A DNA stretch of 64,000 bases from Nitrospirota bacterium (GTDB lineage: Bacteria > Nitrospinota_A > UBA7883). Below the pieces are notes generated by a model. That model saw nothing but the letters and a program-made list of their open reading frames with translations. It made no database searches and had not been told where the DNA came from. The stretch's first letter is position 1. Each line of letters opens with the position of its first letter. Positions 23,687-33,442 of this stretch are shown piece after piece. The stretch covers positions 1-64,000 of the forward strand of contig JAJRZK010000062.1 of the NCBI GenBank assembly GCA_024275315.1. Direction: 5' to 3'. The translations under genes and the position numbers were made by a program.

Positions 23687-24349
23687 TTACGCACCCCTGA
23701 TTTTGTCGATAGTGCTTTTATAGTCGTCACTCTGGAAGATCGCGGATCCGGCCACCAGCACGTTGACTCCCGCATCCCGCACCGTGGCGGCGTTATCGGG
23801 CTTGATGCCTCCATCCATCTGTATGTCGACATCCAGCCCTTTTTCATCGATGATTTTTTTCAATATCCCGGTTTTCTCCAGGGCGCCCGGTATAAAAGTC
23901 TGTCCCCCGAACCCGGGGTTGACAGACATCAGCAACACCATATCTATATCAGGAAGAATATTGCGGATGGTGTCGAGTCCCGTGGCGGGATTCAGCGACA
24001 CGCCGGCCTTTTTACCCATTTTCCGGATCAGGGATATGGTCCTGTGCAGATGGGGACACGCCTCCACATGCACGGTGATAATATCCGATCCCGCCTCGGC
24101 GAAAGGCCCAATATAGCGGTCCGCATTTTCGATCATCAGGTGTGTGTCTATCACCAGGCCGGTGTGAGCCCTGACGGCTTCTATCACCATAGGGCCGATG
24201 GTGATGTTTGGCACGAAATGACCATCCATGACATCTGCGTGGATCCAATCCGCCCCGGCGCTCTCCACGGCCCTGATTTCCTCACCAAGCCGTGAAAAAT
24301 CGGCGGATAGAATTGATGGCGCGACCAGGGTTTTTCTCATAGTCATCAA
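23687..24349 (-). CDS. rpe: Ribulose-phosphate 3-epimerase
   Basis: 220 residues, the family's usual length. It interconverts ribulose 5-phosphate and xylulose 5-phosphate in the pentose phosphate pathways. Motifs: VAPSILSADFSRLGEE, WIHADVMDGHFVPNITIGP (metal-binding His and Asp), DTHLMIENADRYI, LLMSVNPGFGGQTF (phosphate loop) and DIQMDGGIKPDNA. The start ATGA overlaps the stop of the PASTA gene, which shows coupling with rsmB and the PASTA gene. Confidence 0.97.
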   Translation of the reverse strand: MMTMRKTLVAPSILSADFSRLGEEIRAVESAGADWIHADVMDGHFVPNITIGPMVIEAVRAHTGLVIDTHLMIENADRYIGPFAEAGSDIITVHVEACPHLHRTISLIRKMGKKAGVSLNPATGLDTIRNILPDIDMVLLMSVNPGFGGQTFIPGALEKTGILKKIIDEKGLDVDIQMDGGIKPDNAATVRDAGVNVLVAGSAIFQSDDYKSTIDKIRGA

Positions 24350-25296
24350 TATCTTTTTACCTCCACCAGCTCGTCGTTAAGAAAAATTTTCGCCGCCGTG
24401 CGCCCTTTTACCTCCAGCAGAAGGGAGACCGTGTCCCCCGACCTGTGCACACGGTTGTATATCTCCTTTTCGCCGTCTAGGTTATCCTGCACGATGGAGA
24501 TCTTCACGGCCGAAGGAGCATCCGGGACCGTGTAATAAAGGAAGGTGAATGTGGCGGGAGCGTCTTCATAATCCGAAGAGCCTTCGGATACCGTCAGCGA
24601 AATAAGGGAACCTTTGGCCACACGAACTCCATATACGGGCTCCTGGGAAATCACCACGCCCCTTCCTTTGTCCATGCTGGGCTTGTATAGTACGCGCCTT
24701 ATTTTCAACCCGATAGATTTCAGCTGTGTCATCGCGTCTGTGACGCTGGAATCCACCAGGTTGGGCGTCATCAGGTTTTCCGGGTATCGGCCCGCGCTTA
24801 CCAGGAGGGTCATGGCGGCTCCCTTTCTCAATATGGAGTGCGCCGCAGGTCTTTGGGCCATCACCACACCTTTGGCGACGGTGTTGGAGTGTACCGTCAT
24901 CACTTTTTGGATTTTCAACCCGCTCCGGTTCAGTGTGGCCACGGCGCGGAGCTGTGTGGCGCCGACAAGATCCGGAGCCAGCGCCTCCCTCGCGCCCCGG
25001 CTGATGACGACTTTCACGTCACGACCGCTCTTGAGGCTCTCCCCCGGCGCGGGTTCCTGGGAGATGATCCTGTCTTTCGGGACATCGCTATCGTATTGAA
25101 GTCTGGTGGCTTTCAGGTGCAGACCCCTTCTGTCCAGCGACTCCAGCACATGGACAAGGTGTTTGCCGCGAAGATCGGGCACTATCACCAGCTCGCCCGC
25201 GGAATACATGGACACTTTCATCACGACAACCGCGCTGACAATCGTCACCAAAGACAGCAGGAGAAAACTTTTAATATAATCAACAAGTTGCTTCAT
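24346..25296 (-). CDS. Membrane-anchored PASTA-domain protein
   Basis: 316 residues. An N-terminal membrane helix (FLLLSLVTIVSAVVVMKVSMYSA) anchors the protein with the rest outside the cytoplasm. Three PASTA repeats follow: VPDLRGKHLVHVLESLDRRGL..., APDLVGATQLRAVATLNRSGLKI..., TPNLVDSSVTDAMTQLKSIGLKI..., each ~70 residues with the ISQEPxxGxxVxxG-type end. PASTA domains bind peptidoglycan fragments in kinases and PBPs, but no kinase or transpeptidase domain is fused here. The last ~70 residues form a beta-rich domain. The rsmB-PASTA-rpe order is one I know from Geobacter-like genomes. Confidence 0.85.
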   Translation of the reverse strand: MKQLVDYIKSFLLLSLVTIVSAVVVMKVSMYSAGELVIVPDLRGKHLVHVLESLDRRGLHLKATRLQYDSDVPKDRIISQEPAPGESLKSGRDVKVVISRGAREALAPDLVGATQLRAVATLNRSGLKIQKVMTVHSNTVAKGVVMAQRPAAHSILRKGAAMTLLVSAGRYPENLMTPNLVDSSVTDAMTQLKSIGLKIRRVLYKPSMDKGRGVVISQEPVYGVRVAKGSLISLTVSEGSSDYEDAPATFTFLYYTVPDAPSAVKISIVQDNLDGEKEIYNRVHRSGDTVSLLLEVKGRTAAKIFLNDELVEVKRY

Positions 25297-25362
25297 AAAC
25301 CAACGGTCGCCCTGTTACCAGTCCAGGTTATCAAGTATACAGACCATTCCGGCCGAATGACA

Positions 25363-26763
25363 TCAGGAAAGTTCCAGTTTGGCGGCGAAAAATCCATCCA
25401 TCCCATCATCACCGGGCAATATGGACAGTTCACCCCTGTCATTGCAATATTTATCCAGCTCCGGCCGCTCCAGTCTCAAATCGACCCTGCGCAGTTTCCT
25501 GCTTGCCGCCAGCGTCTTTTCAATCATTTCAGCTCCCTCCTCCGGCTCAATGGAACAGACGGCGTATACCAGCGCGCCACCCGGCTTCAGACGATCAATG
25601 GCGTTGGGAAGCATGATGGCTTGAATCGCGGCCATTTTACGCACCAGCTCCTCTGTTTTCGTCCATTTACCTTCCGGATGGCGGCGAAACAGGCCGGAAC
25701 CGGAACATGGAGCGTCCAGAAAAATCTTGTCAAACCGCCCGCTGGCAGGCCATGGAATGGCCATGTCGGCGCAAACGGGGCTGTAACGCCCACAGCCGAG
25801 TCTTTGCAAATTGGCCTTCAGCGCCACCAGCTTCTGTTCGCCGATATCGAAAGAGACTACCATACCGCCATCTCCGGCCGCCTGGGCGAACAGGCCGGTC
25901 TTGATCCCCCTGCCGCAACATACATCCGCGATCAATTCGCCGGGCTTCGGGTCGAGCAGGCTTGCGGCCATGAATGAAGCTCCGTCCTGGGGCTGGATAA
26001 GGCCATCGGCGAACAGGGGGATGTCGGGCGTCAGCGTACCGTCTGTCAGTATATACAAATCGTCCGACCAGGCGACTTTTTCGGCCCTGATCCCGGCGCC
26101 GCTAAAGAGACTGTCCAGATCCGTATAGTTCACTTTGAGCCTGTTGAGCCTGAAAAAAACAGGCGCGGGTTCGTTGCTGGCGCGAAGGGTTGCGCGCGCT
26201 TTGGTGACGCCATGATTGTCTATCCATCTTTTGACTATCCAGTCCGGGAACGAGTTTATCTCTCCCAGCGCTGAAACCCCGACCGCGTCCTGCGCGGTGA
26301 AATCCGCGACGATATCCGCAATGGGCTGATCCGTGTTCCCGTCCGGGGTTATTTCCCTTAGCGCCCGCCTTAGAACGGCATTGACAAACCCCGCGCTCGC
26401 CCGGCTCCGTTTGAGCTTTTTCGCCATGTTCACGGTCTCGTTGACAGCGGCAAAGACGGGGGTCCTGCTCATTCCAAACACCTGGAACAACCCTAACCTT
26501 AGTAATATCAATATATCATGGTCGATCCGGTCGGCTGATCTTGTTGAAAAACGGGTTATGACACAGTCAAGCGAGCGTCTCCACCGCACGGTCCCGTATA
26601 CTATCGCCCTGGCGAACGCCTTGTCCCTGCTGTCGAGATCTTTGCCTTCGAAGGACCGGTCAATGGCTGTATCGAGCCTGACGTTATCCCGTTGCGTCAT
26701 CACAAGAGCGTCAAAGGCGGCTTTACGGGCAAAATCGACGGGCCGTGATTTCAGGTGTTTCAT
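25363..26763 (-). CDS. rsmB: 16S rRNA (cytosine-967-C5)-methyltransferase
   Basis: About 466 residues from the ATG at 26763 (MKHLKSRPVDFARKAAFDAL); ATG at 26772 is equally possible and the frame to 26856 is too long. Residues 1-145 are the NusB-like RNA-binding domain (VRWRRSLDCVITRFS, VNETVNMAKKLKRSRASAGFVNAVLR). The catalytic domain has SAM motif I DVCCGRGIKTGLFAQ, motif IV DAPCSGSGLFRRHPEGKW and motif VI with the catalytic Cys VYAVCSIEPEE. It methylates C967 of 16S rRNA. It heads the rsmB-PASTA-rpe operon. Confidence 0.93.
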   Translation of the reverse strand: MKHLKSRPVDFARKAAFDALVMTQRDNVRLDTAIDRSFEGKDLDSRDKAFARAIVYGTVRWRRSLDCVITRFSTRSADRIDHDILILLRLGLFQVFGMSRTPVFAAVNETVNMAKKLKRSRASAGFVNAVLRRALREITPDGNTDQPIADIVADFTAQDAVGVSALGEINSFPDWIVKRWIDNHGVTKARATLRASNEPAPVFFRLNRLKVNYTDLDSLFSGAGIRAEKVAWSDDLYILTDGTLTPDIPLFADGLIQPQDGASFMAASLLDPKPGELIADVCCGRGIKTGLFAQAAGDGGMVVSFDIGEQKLVALKANLQRLGCGRYSPVCADMAIPWPASGRFDKIFLDAPCSGSGLFRRHPEGKWTKTEELVRKMAAIQAIMLPNAIDRLKPGGALVYAVCSIEPEEGAEMIEKTLAASRKLRRVDLRLERPELDKYCNDRGELSILPGDDGMDGFFAAKLELS

Positions 26764-26912
26764 ATTCCCCATGGTAGCCGATATTAACAAAGTAAGCTCC
26801 AGGTTTGGTGTTGACACCGCCAAACAGGTCGCGTAACAATAGCCGAACCTGGTCACCCACTTGGGGGTTTAACTTTGGGCAGGCTTCTCTACTTGCAACC
26901 GGCGCTTCAATC

Positions 26913-28154
26913 ATGATGAAAAATATCGGCCTGACTGTCTGGATATTAGGCGCGATAGTTGTCGCCGTGATAACCGCGCTTTTATTCCCGCATTTTGCCA
27001 TGCGATTGCATGTCGGGGGCGAAATATTCCTCCGGCTCCTCAAGATGATGGTCGTGCCGCTTGTGGTGACCAGCGTCATGCACGGGATACTCGGCCTTGG
27101 GGACATTCGCAAGCTGGGCAAACCTGGCGCCATGGCGGTGTTTTATTACCTTACCACGACGTTGATGGCGGTGTTTGTCGGCCTTATCGTGGTAAACATC
27201 ATACAGCCCGGTGTGGGAGCGGTCGACCCGGAGACGATAAGCGCCATCGCCCAGAGCGAAACCGCCGCCAGGCCGGGGATCGAAAACGCCACTATCGGGA
27301 CGATCCTGAACAACATGCTGTTGATGCTGTTCACGGACAACCTGATCTCCTCGGCGGCGGAGGCGAACCTTTTGCCGCTGATCGTCTTCAGTATCATATT
27401 CGCGGCGATGCTCACCACCATGGGGGAGAGGGTGAACACGTTGACGGATCTGATCGGCCAGGTCAACGACGCGTTTATCAACTTTATCCTGTTGCTGATG
27501 AAAACGGCCCCGGTCGGAATATTCTGCCTGGTCGCGGCCCGTTTCGGACAGGCCCAGGCGGAGGGGAAGTTTTATGAAACCATCGGCCAGCTTGGGTTGT
27601 ATATGCTCACCGTGCTCTCCGGCCTGTCGATACACGCCTTTTTCACACTGCCGTTGATCCTCTGGGTGGTCACCAAACGCAATCCGGCCAAACTTATGCT
27701 CCAGATGTCCCAGGCGCTGTTGACCGCTTTTTCCACCGCCAGCTCGTCGGCGACGCTCCCGGTGACCATAGAGTGCGCCATTACAAACGCAAAAATATCG
27801 AGACGCTCCACCGAGTTCGTCCTCCCGCTGGGCGCGACTATCAACATGGACGGCACAGCCCTCTACGAAGCCGCGGCGGCCATATTCATAGCGCAGGCCA
27901 TCGGGATGGATCTTACCCTGGCGCAACAGATGACCGTCGCCATCACCGCCACCCTTGCCGCCATCGGCGCCGCCGGCATCCCCGAGGCGGGGCTGGTTAC
28001 TATGGTCATAGTGCTAAACGCGGTCGGGATACCTGTCGAATACGTCGGCCTGATCCTTGCCGTGGACTGGTTGCTCGACAGGTTCCGCACCACCGTCAAC
28101 GTACTCGGCGACTCTGTGGGCGCCGCCGTGGTGGAAAAATCCATGAGTGACTGA
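26913..28154 (+). CDS. Dicarboxylate/amino acid:cation symporter
   Basis: About 413 residues from the ATG at 26913; an upstream in-frame start at 26805 would add a polar tail uncharacteristic of the family. It has the DAACS/GltPh pattern: eight hydrophobic helices, the serine-rich hairpin AFSTASSSATLPVTIECA (HP1), the NMDGT motif LGATINMDGTALYEA in TM7, and AAIGAAGIPEAGLVTMVIVL (HP2), plus the TM8 segment VDWLLDRFRTTVNVLGD. These residues bind Na+ and a dicarboxylate or acidic amino acid. It is transcribed away from rsmB. Confidence 0.93.
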   Translation: MMKNIGLTVWILGAIVVAVITALLFPHFAMRLHVGGEIFLRLLKMMVVPLVVTSVMHGILGLGDIRKLGKPGAMAVFYYLTTTLMAVFVGLIVVNIIQPGVGAVDPETISAIAQSETAARPGIENATIGTILNNMLLMLFTDNLISSAAEANLLPLIVFSIIFAAMLTTMGERVNTLTDLIGQVNDAFINFILLLMKTAPVGIFCLVAARFGQAQAEGKFYETIGQLGLYMLTVLSGLSIHAFFTLPLILWVVTKRNPAKLMLQMSQALLTAFSTASSSATLPVTIECAITNAKISRRSTEFVLPLGATINMDGTALYEAAAAIFIAQAIGMDLTLAQQMTVAITATLAAIGAAGIPEAGLVTMVIVLNAVGIPVEYVGLILAVDWLLDRFRTTVNVLGDSVGAAVVEKSMSD

Positions 28155-28260
28155 AGACCGGGAGCCTGCGTTGAACAGGTTATGATCGAGTTTGCCGACA
28201 AGATGACGGAAATTATGTAAAAGGGCGATTGTACAGAACTATTAGCAGGGTCTTAATTAC

Positions 28261-28839
28261 ATGCTTATATCAATCCTTATACCCGTTGCTTCTGCATTAC
28301 TTGGTGTTTTGTTTGGTGCATGGCTATCTGAAAGGCGAGAAATAAGACAGAGAAAATTTGCGTTTATTGAAAGTCAACTACGTGATTTTTATTCGCCTCT
28401 TCTCGGAATCCGTAGCGAAATACGAGCGCGAAGCGAACTATGCGAGAAAATTCAAAATACCGCTGACACCACTTGGAAAAATTTGATTCACGATAAGACA
28501 GAAGAGGAAGCCCGGAAACTAAGTGATGAACGTTTGTCGAAGTTCGAAAAAATCATCGAATATGACAATCGGCAATTGCGCGAGGAACTTGTTCCCGCCT
28601 ACAGAAAGATGGTTGACCTATTCAAGGATAGCATGTGGCTCGCTGAGCCTGAAACAAAAAAGCATTTCAAACCCCTGCTAGAATTTGTCGAGTTGTGGGA
28701 ACGTCATTTGGATAAATCGATACCATTTGAAATAATACAAGCCCTTGGACACGGCGAGGAATCCTTGCATACATTTTATGATCATTTGCAGAAAAAGCAT
28801 GATGAGTTGCGTGAAAAGCTAGAAAAAGGTTATATCTGA
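28261..28839 (+). CDS. Membrane-anchored helical protein, unknown
   Basis: 192 residues. The N-terminus is a single membrane helix (LISILIPVASALLGVLFGAWL) followed by a basic SERREIRQRKFAF and a long, mostly helical, charged domain with an IRSEIRARSELCEKI coiled-coil stretch and FYSPLLGI. The base composition is lower in G+C than the neighbours, which suggests acquisition. Similar short, membrane-tethered hypothetical proteins are scattered as single accessory genes. No function assigned. Confidence 0.6.
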   Translation: MLISILIPVASALLGVLFGAWLSERREIRQRKFAFIESQLRDFYSPLLGIRSEIRARSELCEKIQNTADTTWKNLIHDKTEEEARKLSDERLSKFEKIIEYDNRQLREELVPAYRKMVDLFKDSMWLAEPETKKHFKPLLEFVELWERHLDKSIPFEIIQALGHGEESLHTFYDHLQKKHDELREKLEKGYI

Positions 28840-29051
28840 CCAAACCCGTCCAAATTATTGAGGAATGTGCAAAAAAAATGGGCTCCCATGTACGTACATG
28901 TCAGGAGCTTCTCCGGTAGGAAAAACTGTGCCGCTCCGGCGTCAACTGTTTGCCATCCGTGGAGATCGGAAATATATCGCAGGCGGGGCAGGTCACACTG
29001 AAGTCGCCGGATTAGTCCAATCGATGGGGTGCGGTTCAAAGAGACACTGAA

Positions 29052-29990
29052 ATGAAAACAAAACTCATCTTTATCGCGTCGTTTATTCTTTTCGGTCTGT
29101 TTCTTTTGCTCGTGTTTCCGGAGTTGATTTTCTCTCCGGGCAAACTTCACGCAAAGCACGCGGAGGTGAAGAAATGCTCTGCATGTCATGAGCCGTTCAC
29201 CAAGCCTGGGGGGGAGTCCTGCGCTGTCGAAGGTTGTCACGATTCCGCTTACTGGGGAAAGTTCAAGGGGATTACCACAGGGCATCTCGTCAGCGCAGGT
29301 TGCATTAAATGCCACACGGATCACAAGGGCGCAAACGGGAAAATAACGCTCTTCGACCCGCACCGGAATGTAACCGTCAAAAGCAATTGCCTCGATTGCC
29401 ACAGACTGGGCGCAACCCATAGCCCGGTAAAAACAGAAAACTGTAGAAACTGTCACATCATGCGTGGATGGCGTCCCGCAAGATTCGACCACGCCGCCGC
29501 AAGGCAGGACCAATCATGCGCACATTGCCACAAGCTGGGCGTCAAGCATTTTACAACCGGGAAAAACTGCGGCGACTGCCATACAACCTCCAAATGGAAA
29601 CCGGCGACATTCGACCACAGGCTGGTGAAGGCGGGTGACAACTGTACACACTGCCACAAGCTCGACGCCAGACATTTTGCAACCGAAAAAAACTGCGATG
29701 ACTGCCACACAACCTCGAAGTGGAAACCGGCGACTTTGGACCATCGTTTTCCGACGAACCACGCAAGTCGGAGGATGAACGACTGCAGGACCTGTCATCC
29801 GGAATCTCTCGATAAGCACGACTGTTATTCCGGTTGTCACGAGCATACGGTATTCAAGGTCCGGGCCGGGCATTTGGAGGAGGGGATTTTCCGAACATCG
29901 GACTGCGTAAAGTGCCACCCCACAGGAAGGGAGCATGAAGGCGAGCGTAGAGGCCATCGCGAAAGGTATGAAGATGACGATGATGATTGA
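29052..29990 (+). CDS. Periplasmic multihaem cytochrome c
   Basis: 312 residues with an N-terminal signal or anchor helix (LIFIASFILFGLFLLLVFPEL). I count ten CXXCH haem sites (CSACH, CIKCH, CLDCH, CRNCH, CAHCH, CGDCH, CTHCH, CDDCH, CRTCH, CVKCH) plus CAVEGCH and CYSGCH, which have wider Cys spacing and may bind haem or not. Residues ~160-235 contain a recent internal duplication: CxHCHKLxxxHFxTxKNCxDCHTTSKWKPATxDHR occurs twice. It ends in an Asp-rich tail. Such proteins pass electrons across the periplasm. The cytochrome-b-like gene 10 bases downstream is the likely partner. Confidence 0.92.
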   Translation: MKTKLIFIASFILFGLFLLLVFPELIFSPGKLHAKHAEVKKCSACHEPFTKPGGESCAVEGCHDSAYWGKFKGITTGHLVSAGCIKCHTDHKGANGKITLFDPHRNVTVKSNCLDCHRLGATHSPVKTENCRNCHIMRGWRPARFDHAAARQDQSCAHCHKLGVKHFTTGKNCGDCHTTSKWKPATFDHRLVKAGDNCTHCHKLDARHFATEKNCDDCHTTSKWKPATLDHRFPTNHASRRMNDCRTCHPESLDKHDCYSGCHEHTVFKVRAGHLEEGIFRTSDCVKCHPTGREHEGERRGHRERYEDDDDD

Positions 29991-30000
29991 AGAGGCTTGA

Positions 30001-30603
30001 ATGGGGCTTGTTACTACCGCCAAAGCTTTTGGCAGACTGACAATACTTGCGTCTCTTACTTTAATCATCATCGTAACGGCGATATTCACCGAAATTTTCA
30101 TAGACCGCCTCACAAGCCAGACACGCGACCTCCAGCACCTTTTCAAACATTCTCTGGGCAACATCGGCTCGCTGATGGTTTTCCTGTCGCTGGCGGGATA
30201 CATGATTAAAAGGAGGTGGAAAAGCTTTCCCGGTATGTTGAAAGACTACCTCCAGATACACCAGTTGTTCGCCACCATGGGCGCACTGATGGTCGCCGTG
30301 CATTCAGGAGCCCATTTCAAAGCCGTTCTTCCCGTAGCGACATCCATTTTCATGCTTGTATGCCTGGTAAGCGGTTTCGTGGGCCGTTTCGTCTTTATGA
30401 AAGCAAAAAAAGAGATCGCCGCGCGCAAGGAGGAGCTGAGAAAGTCCGGCATAGGTCAAGAAGAGATAGAGGAAAAACTCGTTTTCGCCACTTCCACCGC
30501 GAACACGCTGGCAAACTGGAGGAAATTCCACCAGCCTTTCGCGGAGCTGCTCCTGCTCCTGCTTCTCCTGCATATCGTCTCCGCCCTGTTCTTCGGCGGC
30601 TGA
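30001..30603 (+). CDS. Membrane cytochrome b-like partner of the multihaem cytochrome
   Basis: 200 residues with four hydrophobic helices (LTILASLTLIIIVTAIFTEIF; LGNIGSLMVFLSLAGYMI; IHQLFATMGALMVAVHSGAHF; FHQPFAELLLLLLLLHIVSALFF). Histidines fall inside the helices (IHQLF...VHSGAHF; FHQPF...LHI), as in di-haem b-type quinone-reactive subunits and ferric-reductase-like proteins. A charged helical loop (KAKKEIAARKEELRKSG) separates helices 3 and 4. It starts 10 bases after the cytochrome c stop with GAAGAGG upstream. Together the pair could move electrons between the quinone pool and periplasm; direction unknown. Confidence 0.7.
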   Translation: MGLVTTAKAFGRLTILASLTLIIIVTAIFTEIFIDRLTSQTRDLQHLFKHSLGNIGSLMVFLSLAGYMIKRRWKSFPGMLKDYLQIHQLFATMGALMVAVHSGAHFKAVLPVATSIFMLVCLVSGFVGRFVFMKAKKEIAARKEELRKSGIGQEEIEEKLVFATSTANTLANWRKFHQPFAELLLLLLLLHIVSALFFGG

Positions 30604-30827
30604 CATTCGCCCCGGACTTCTGACGTGAACGCCAGATATTAAAATACAGGGCTGATTTTTTTACCGTTTTATGACGAGACCTCAACGATATCAACAGCGG
30701 ATTTCATGACAGTCACGAAGATGGTCGAATTGTACTGCATGGATATAAACGAAAAGCATGTATGAAGATCGGTTATTAGCTTATGTTGATGTATTGGGGT
30801 TTCGACCCCCGCCATACGCTCGCCCGG

Positions 30828-32204
30828 TTACGGCCTGGTGGCCGGCTCCACGATTTCGAAATTGTAAATCTCCACCGTGGCTGTCGACGGGTTCTGGCCG
30901 TCTTCCCACGGGCCGTAGGCGATCGGGATCAACGTCCGATCCAGGTCCCCGGCTATCTTTTCCATGAGAATCTGCCACTTTGTTTTCCCCGCCAGCAGAG
31001 CAGTTCCCTCCGGCTGGCCGATAAGGGCGTTGATTTCGGTGTCGGAGAGGTCGAGGACGGCTGTATGGATATCCTCGGCGTAGAAGGAGAACCCGCCCGC
31101 GTTGTCGATCAGGTAGGCGCCGTAGGTGCGAAGCGCCGCGAGAACCATCCGCGTGACGGGGGAATAGCTCGACGACTCGTCGATCACCGCTCCTTCCTCA
31201 TTGACGATAGTCTGTTTCATCCGGATGCGCTGGCCGGCGATCATCGCGTCGGGCTTTAGGCTGTAAAAATCGGTTTCGGTGGTCGACGCGGGATAGAAAT
31301 ATTCCGAAGCGTCCGGTTCGGATGGATCGACGCTGATGTTGCGCGGCCCAGGTATGGCAAAAGCGAGCGCGTGGGAAATCGCCCCGCTCTCGATATCCTC
31401 GGGCAGGATCAGCCCGGCGAGCAACGGTGTCCCCACGGCGTGTGCGCTGGACATGCCATCGGGATTGGATCCGTCGCCGGTCATGTCAAAAAATTCGATC
31501 GCGCCCGCTTCGATAATCGCGTCTCCCGTCAATCCGGCTCCCCGGCTCTGGCACTGGCCATCGCGCACCGTCGTCGCCTGCCAGAAATCGTACGCCGTGT
31601 TCGTGGCGAGATCGTAGACCACGGTCCATCCATCGGCTTCACGATTCGCCGGGCCGGAAGCCATCACCTGGCCCACGGTGTTGGGAACCGAAACGGGACC
31701 GCCCGGCTGATCGAAGTTACCGGGAAATTTCGGGCTGGGCCAGCTTTTCTGACCGCCGTAATCGCAGATCAGCGTTTCTTGTCGCCCCTCGCCGGCGCGA
31801 AAAACGGTGACGGTCCACTCGTTGTAGTCAAGTACAACAAAGGGCCAGTTAAACGGCTCGGCCGTATCCGGCGTCACCTGGTCCGATACGTCGCCTCGCA
31901 ACGCGCGGTAGGTGGTAAGCACCCGTCGCTCGCTGTCCGGCAGAACGGCGGCTCCGGCGGCGGACTGATTCCATGCGCTGCCTGTCGAGAAGAGGGGAAG
32001 GGCGAATTTAAAATCGCGGGGAAGCGGGACATTGCTGTCGATTCTGGTGGAGGCCGTTCTGCTGTTGGCCTTTCCCGTGTCGGTGGCCGTATCGCCGGCC
32101 GGCGCCAAGCCGCCTCCGCCGCTGCAACTGGCTGTGGAAACAAGCCCCGAAACAACCATGGATACAACCGCGCAACCAAAAAGGAGATAATTCGAGACTT
32201 TCAT
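30828..32204 (-). CDS. Lipoprotein, unknown function
   Basis: 458 residues. The signal peptide ends in a lipobox (STAS-C-SGGGG), followed by a Gly/Thr/Ser-rich linker, so the protein is lipid-anchored at a membrane. The remainder is a globular domain with paired motifs such as FNWPFVVLDYNEWTVTVFRAG, GGPVSVPNTVGQVMASGPANREADGW and GMSSAHAVGTPLLAGLILPEDIESG. Similar text occurs in uncharacterised secreted proteins of environmental bacteria; I cannot give a function. It stands alone. Confidence 0.75.
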   Translation of the reverse strand: MKVSNYLLFGCAVVSMVVSGLVSTASCSGGGGLAPAGDTATDTGKANSRTASTRIDSNVPLPRDFKFALPLFSTGSAWNQSAAGAAVLPDSERRVLTTYRALRGDVSDQVTPDTAEPFNWPFVVLDYNEWTVTVFRAGEGRQETLICDYGGQKSWPSPKFPGNFDQPGGPVSVPNTVGQVMASGPANREADGWTVVYDLATNTAYDFWQATTVRDGQCQSRGAGLTGDAIIEAGAIEFFDMTGDGSNPDGMSSAHAVGTPLLAGLILPEDIESGAISHALAFAIPGPRNISVDPSEPDASEYFYPASTTETDFYSLKPDAMIAGQRIRMKQTIVNEEGAVIDESSSYSPVTRMVLAALRTYGAYLIDNAGGFSFYAEDIHTAVLDLSDTEINALIGQPEGTALLAGKTKWQILMEKIAGDLDRTLIPIAYGPWEDGQNPSTATVEIYNFEIVEPATRP

Positions 32205-32515
32205 GTTCCCACACCCGGAAGAGTTGAAAACACCAGATCAATAAGATAAATCATATTGTATTATTACACGGCGTCGAAATCAACAGGCGCACGGGTTCTC
32301 GCCCAACCACCTGTGCCGTGTTCCGGTTGAAACGTTCCCCGGGGCCCCCACCAAGATGAATAAAAAATATAATCTTCAGTGCAGCTAATTTATTACGCAT
32401 AGGTTATACTTCAATTACCAAAAAAGGGATCACCCACAAGCGAAGACAGGGAGATATTCGAGCGCATTTACTCCAGCTTCTTCGGAGGCTGACAGATCCG
32501 ATATTATATTTTCTT
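32205..32515. other. 311-bp divergent intergenic region
   Basis: It separates the leftward lipoprotein gene from the rightward DUF2971 gene. I see AT-rich tracts (32240-32275, 32365-32420) suitable for promoters but no clear consensus pair, hairpin or small ORF. Confidence 0.5.
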
Positions 32516-33274
32516 ATGAGCGACTACGTGCTTTTCAGGTTTCGGAATATTGATAAAAACCTGATCGACTCTCTGGTCAAAAGCACTCTTTATTTTGCTC
32601 ACCCGAAGCAATTGAATGACCCGTTTGATTGCCGGGTAGATATCAGGGCAGCGGCCGAAAGCGCCCTTTTGAAACTTTCCGGCAGTAAAAAAGAAAATCT
32701 GTCAAAAATAGCGGGGCTTGATGGGTATTTCGATAAGATTCAGAAAGATGTTGCCAATGCTGGTGTTTGTTCGTTTTCTGTTGTTTTGGATAACTCACAG
32801 GAGAGCGTGTTAGAAAGCTCACTACTTTGGTCTCATTATGCAAATAATCACCGGGGCCTGTGTTTGACATACGATTTCCCCGAGCCATTTATCAATGATA
32901 GATCTAATGAAATAACCGGCATACCGGATGTCGAGTATGGAGATAGCCTTTTAACATATTGGTTCGTTGATAATGTGCCAGGGTACAACAATTTGAATCA
33001 TGAGGCCTTTACGACAGAGATTATAAAAAAGGCTCTCACTATTAAAAGCTCCTGCTGGGAATACGAAAGAGAAGTCAGAATTATTCGGCGAAAGCGGGGC
33101 ACACTAGAAATATCAAAAAAGTATTTAACACAAATATGCTTCGGGTTGGATACGTCAGAATCAGATATTGACCTGATCCGAAAGTTGGTCGACGATTCGG
33201 GATATAGGGTTGGCTACTGCAAAATGGTAAAAGGTAAAGGTGATTTTGGTTTTAAGGCAACGGAGATAGAGTGA
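32516..33274 (+). CDS. DUF2971 family protein
   Basis: 252 residues. The family's hallmarks are present: LYFAHPKQLNDPFDC near residue 26, CSFSVV followed by SSLLWSHYANNHRGLCLTYDF near 100, and SSCWEYEREVRIIRR near 180. DUF2971 proteins are often found in defence islands and accessory regions; the fold may be ART-like but no activity is established. The gene is AT-richer than its neighbours, with no ribosome site of note and no operon partner, consistent with a recently acquired cargo gene. Confidence 0.8.
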   Translation: MSDYVLFRFRNIDKNLIDSLVKSTLYFAHPKQLNDPFDCRVDIRAAAESALLKLSGSKKENLSKIAGLDGYFDKIQKDVANAGVCSFSVVLDNSQESVLESSLLWSHYANNHRGLCLTYDFPEPFINDRSNEITGIPDVEYGDSLLTYWFVDNVPGYNNLNHEAFTTEIIKKALTIKSSCWEYEREVRIIRRKRGTLEISKKYLTQICFGLDTSESDIDLIRKLVDDSGYRVGYCKMVKGKGDFGFKATEIE

Positions 33275-33442
33275 ACGCGCCAACCGGCGCATAACCGCCA
33301 CCTGTGAAAACCGGGCCTTCTGTTATCCCGCATAGCTGTCACCAGAGCTCGTATCCTGCGGCGGGACAATAAAAGTCGGGGTCACCAGTTCGCCATTTCA
33401 TATCATATGCGCTGTGAATCCGGCCGTCCCGTAGCGTACAGG

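Noticed and set aside
24838-25977. 379-codon rightward ORF across PASTA and rsmB genes
   Set aside because: Antisense to two well-supported genes and lacking any domain.
26982-27926. 314-codon leftward ORF
   Set aside because: Antisense to the dicarboxylate symporter with its clear NMDGT motif.
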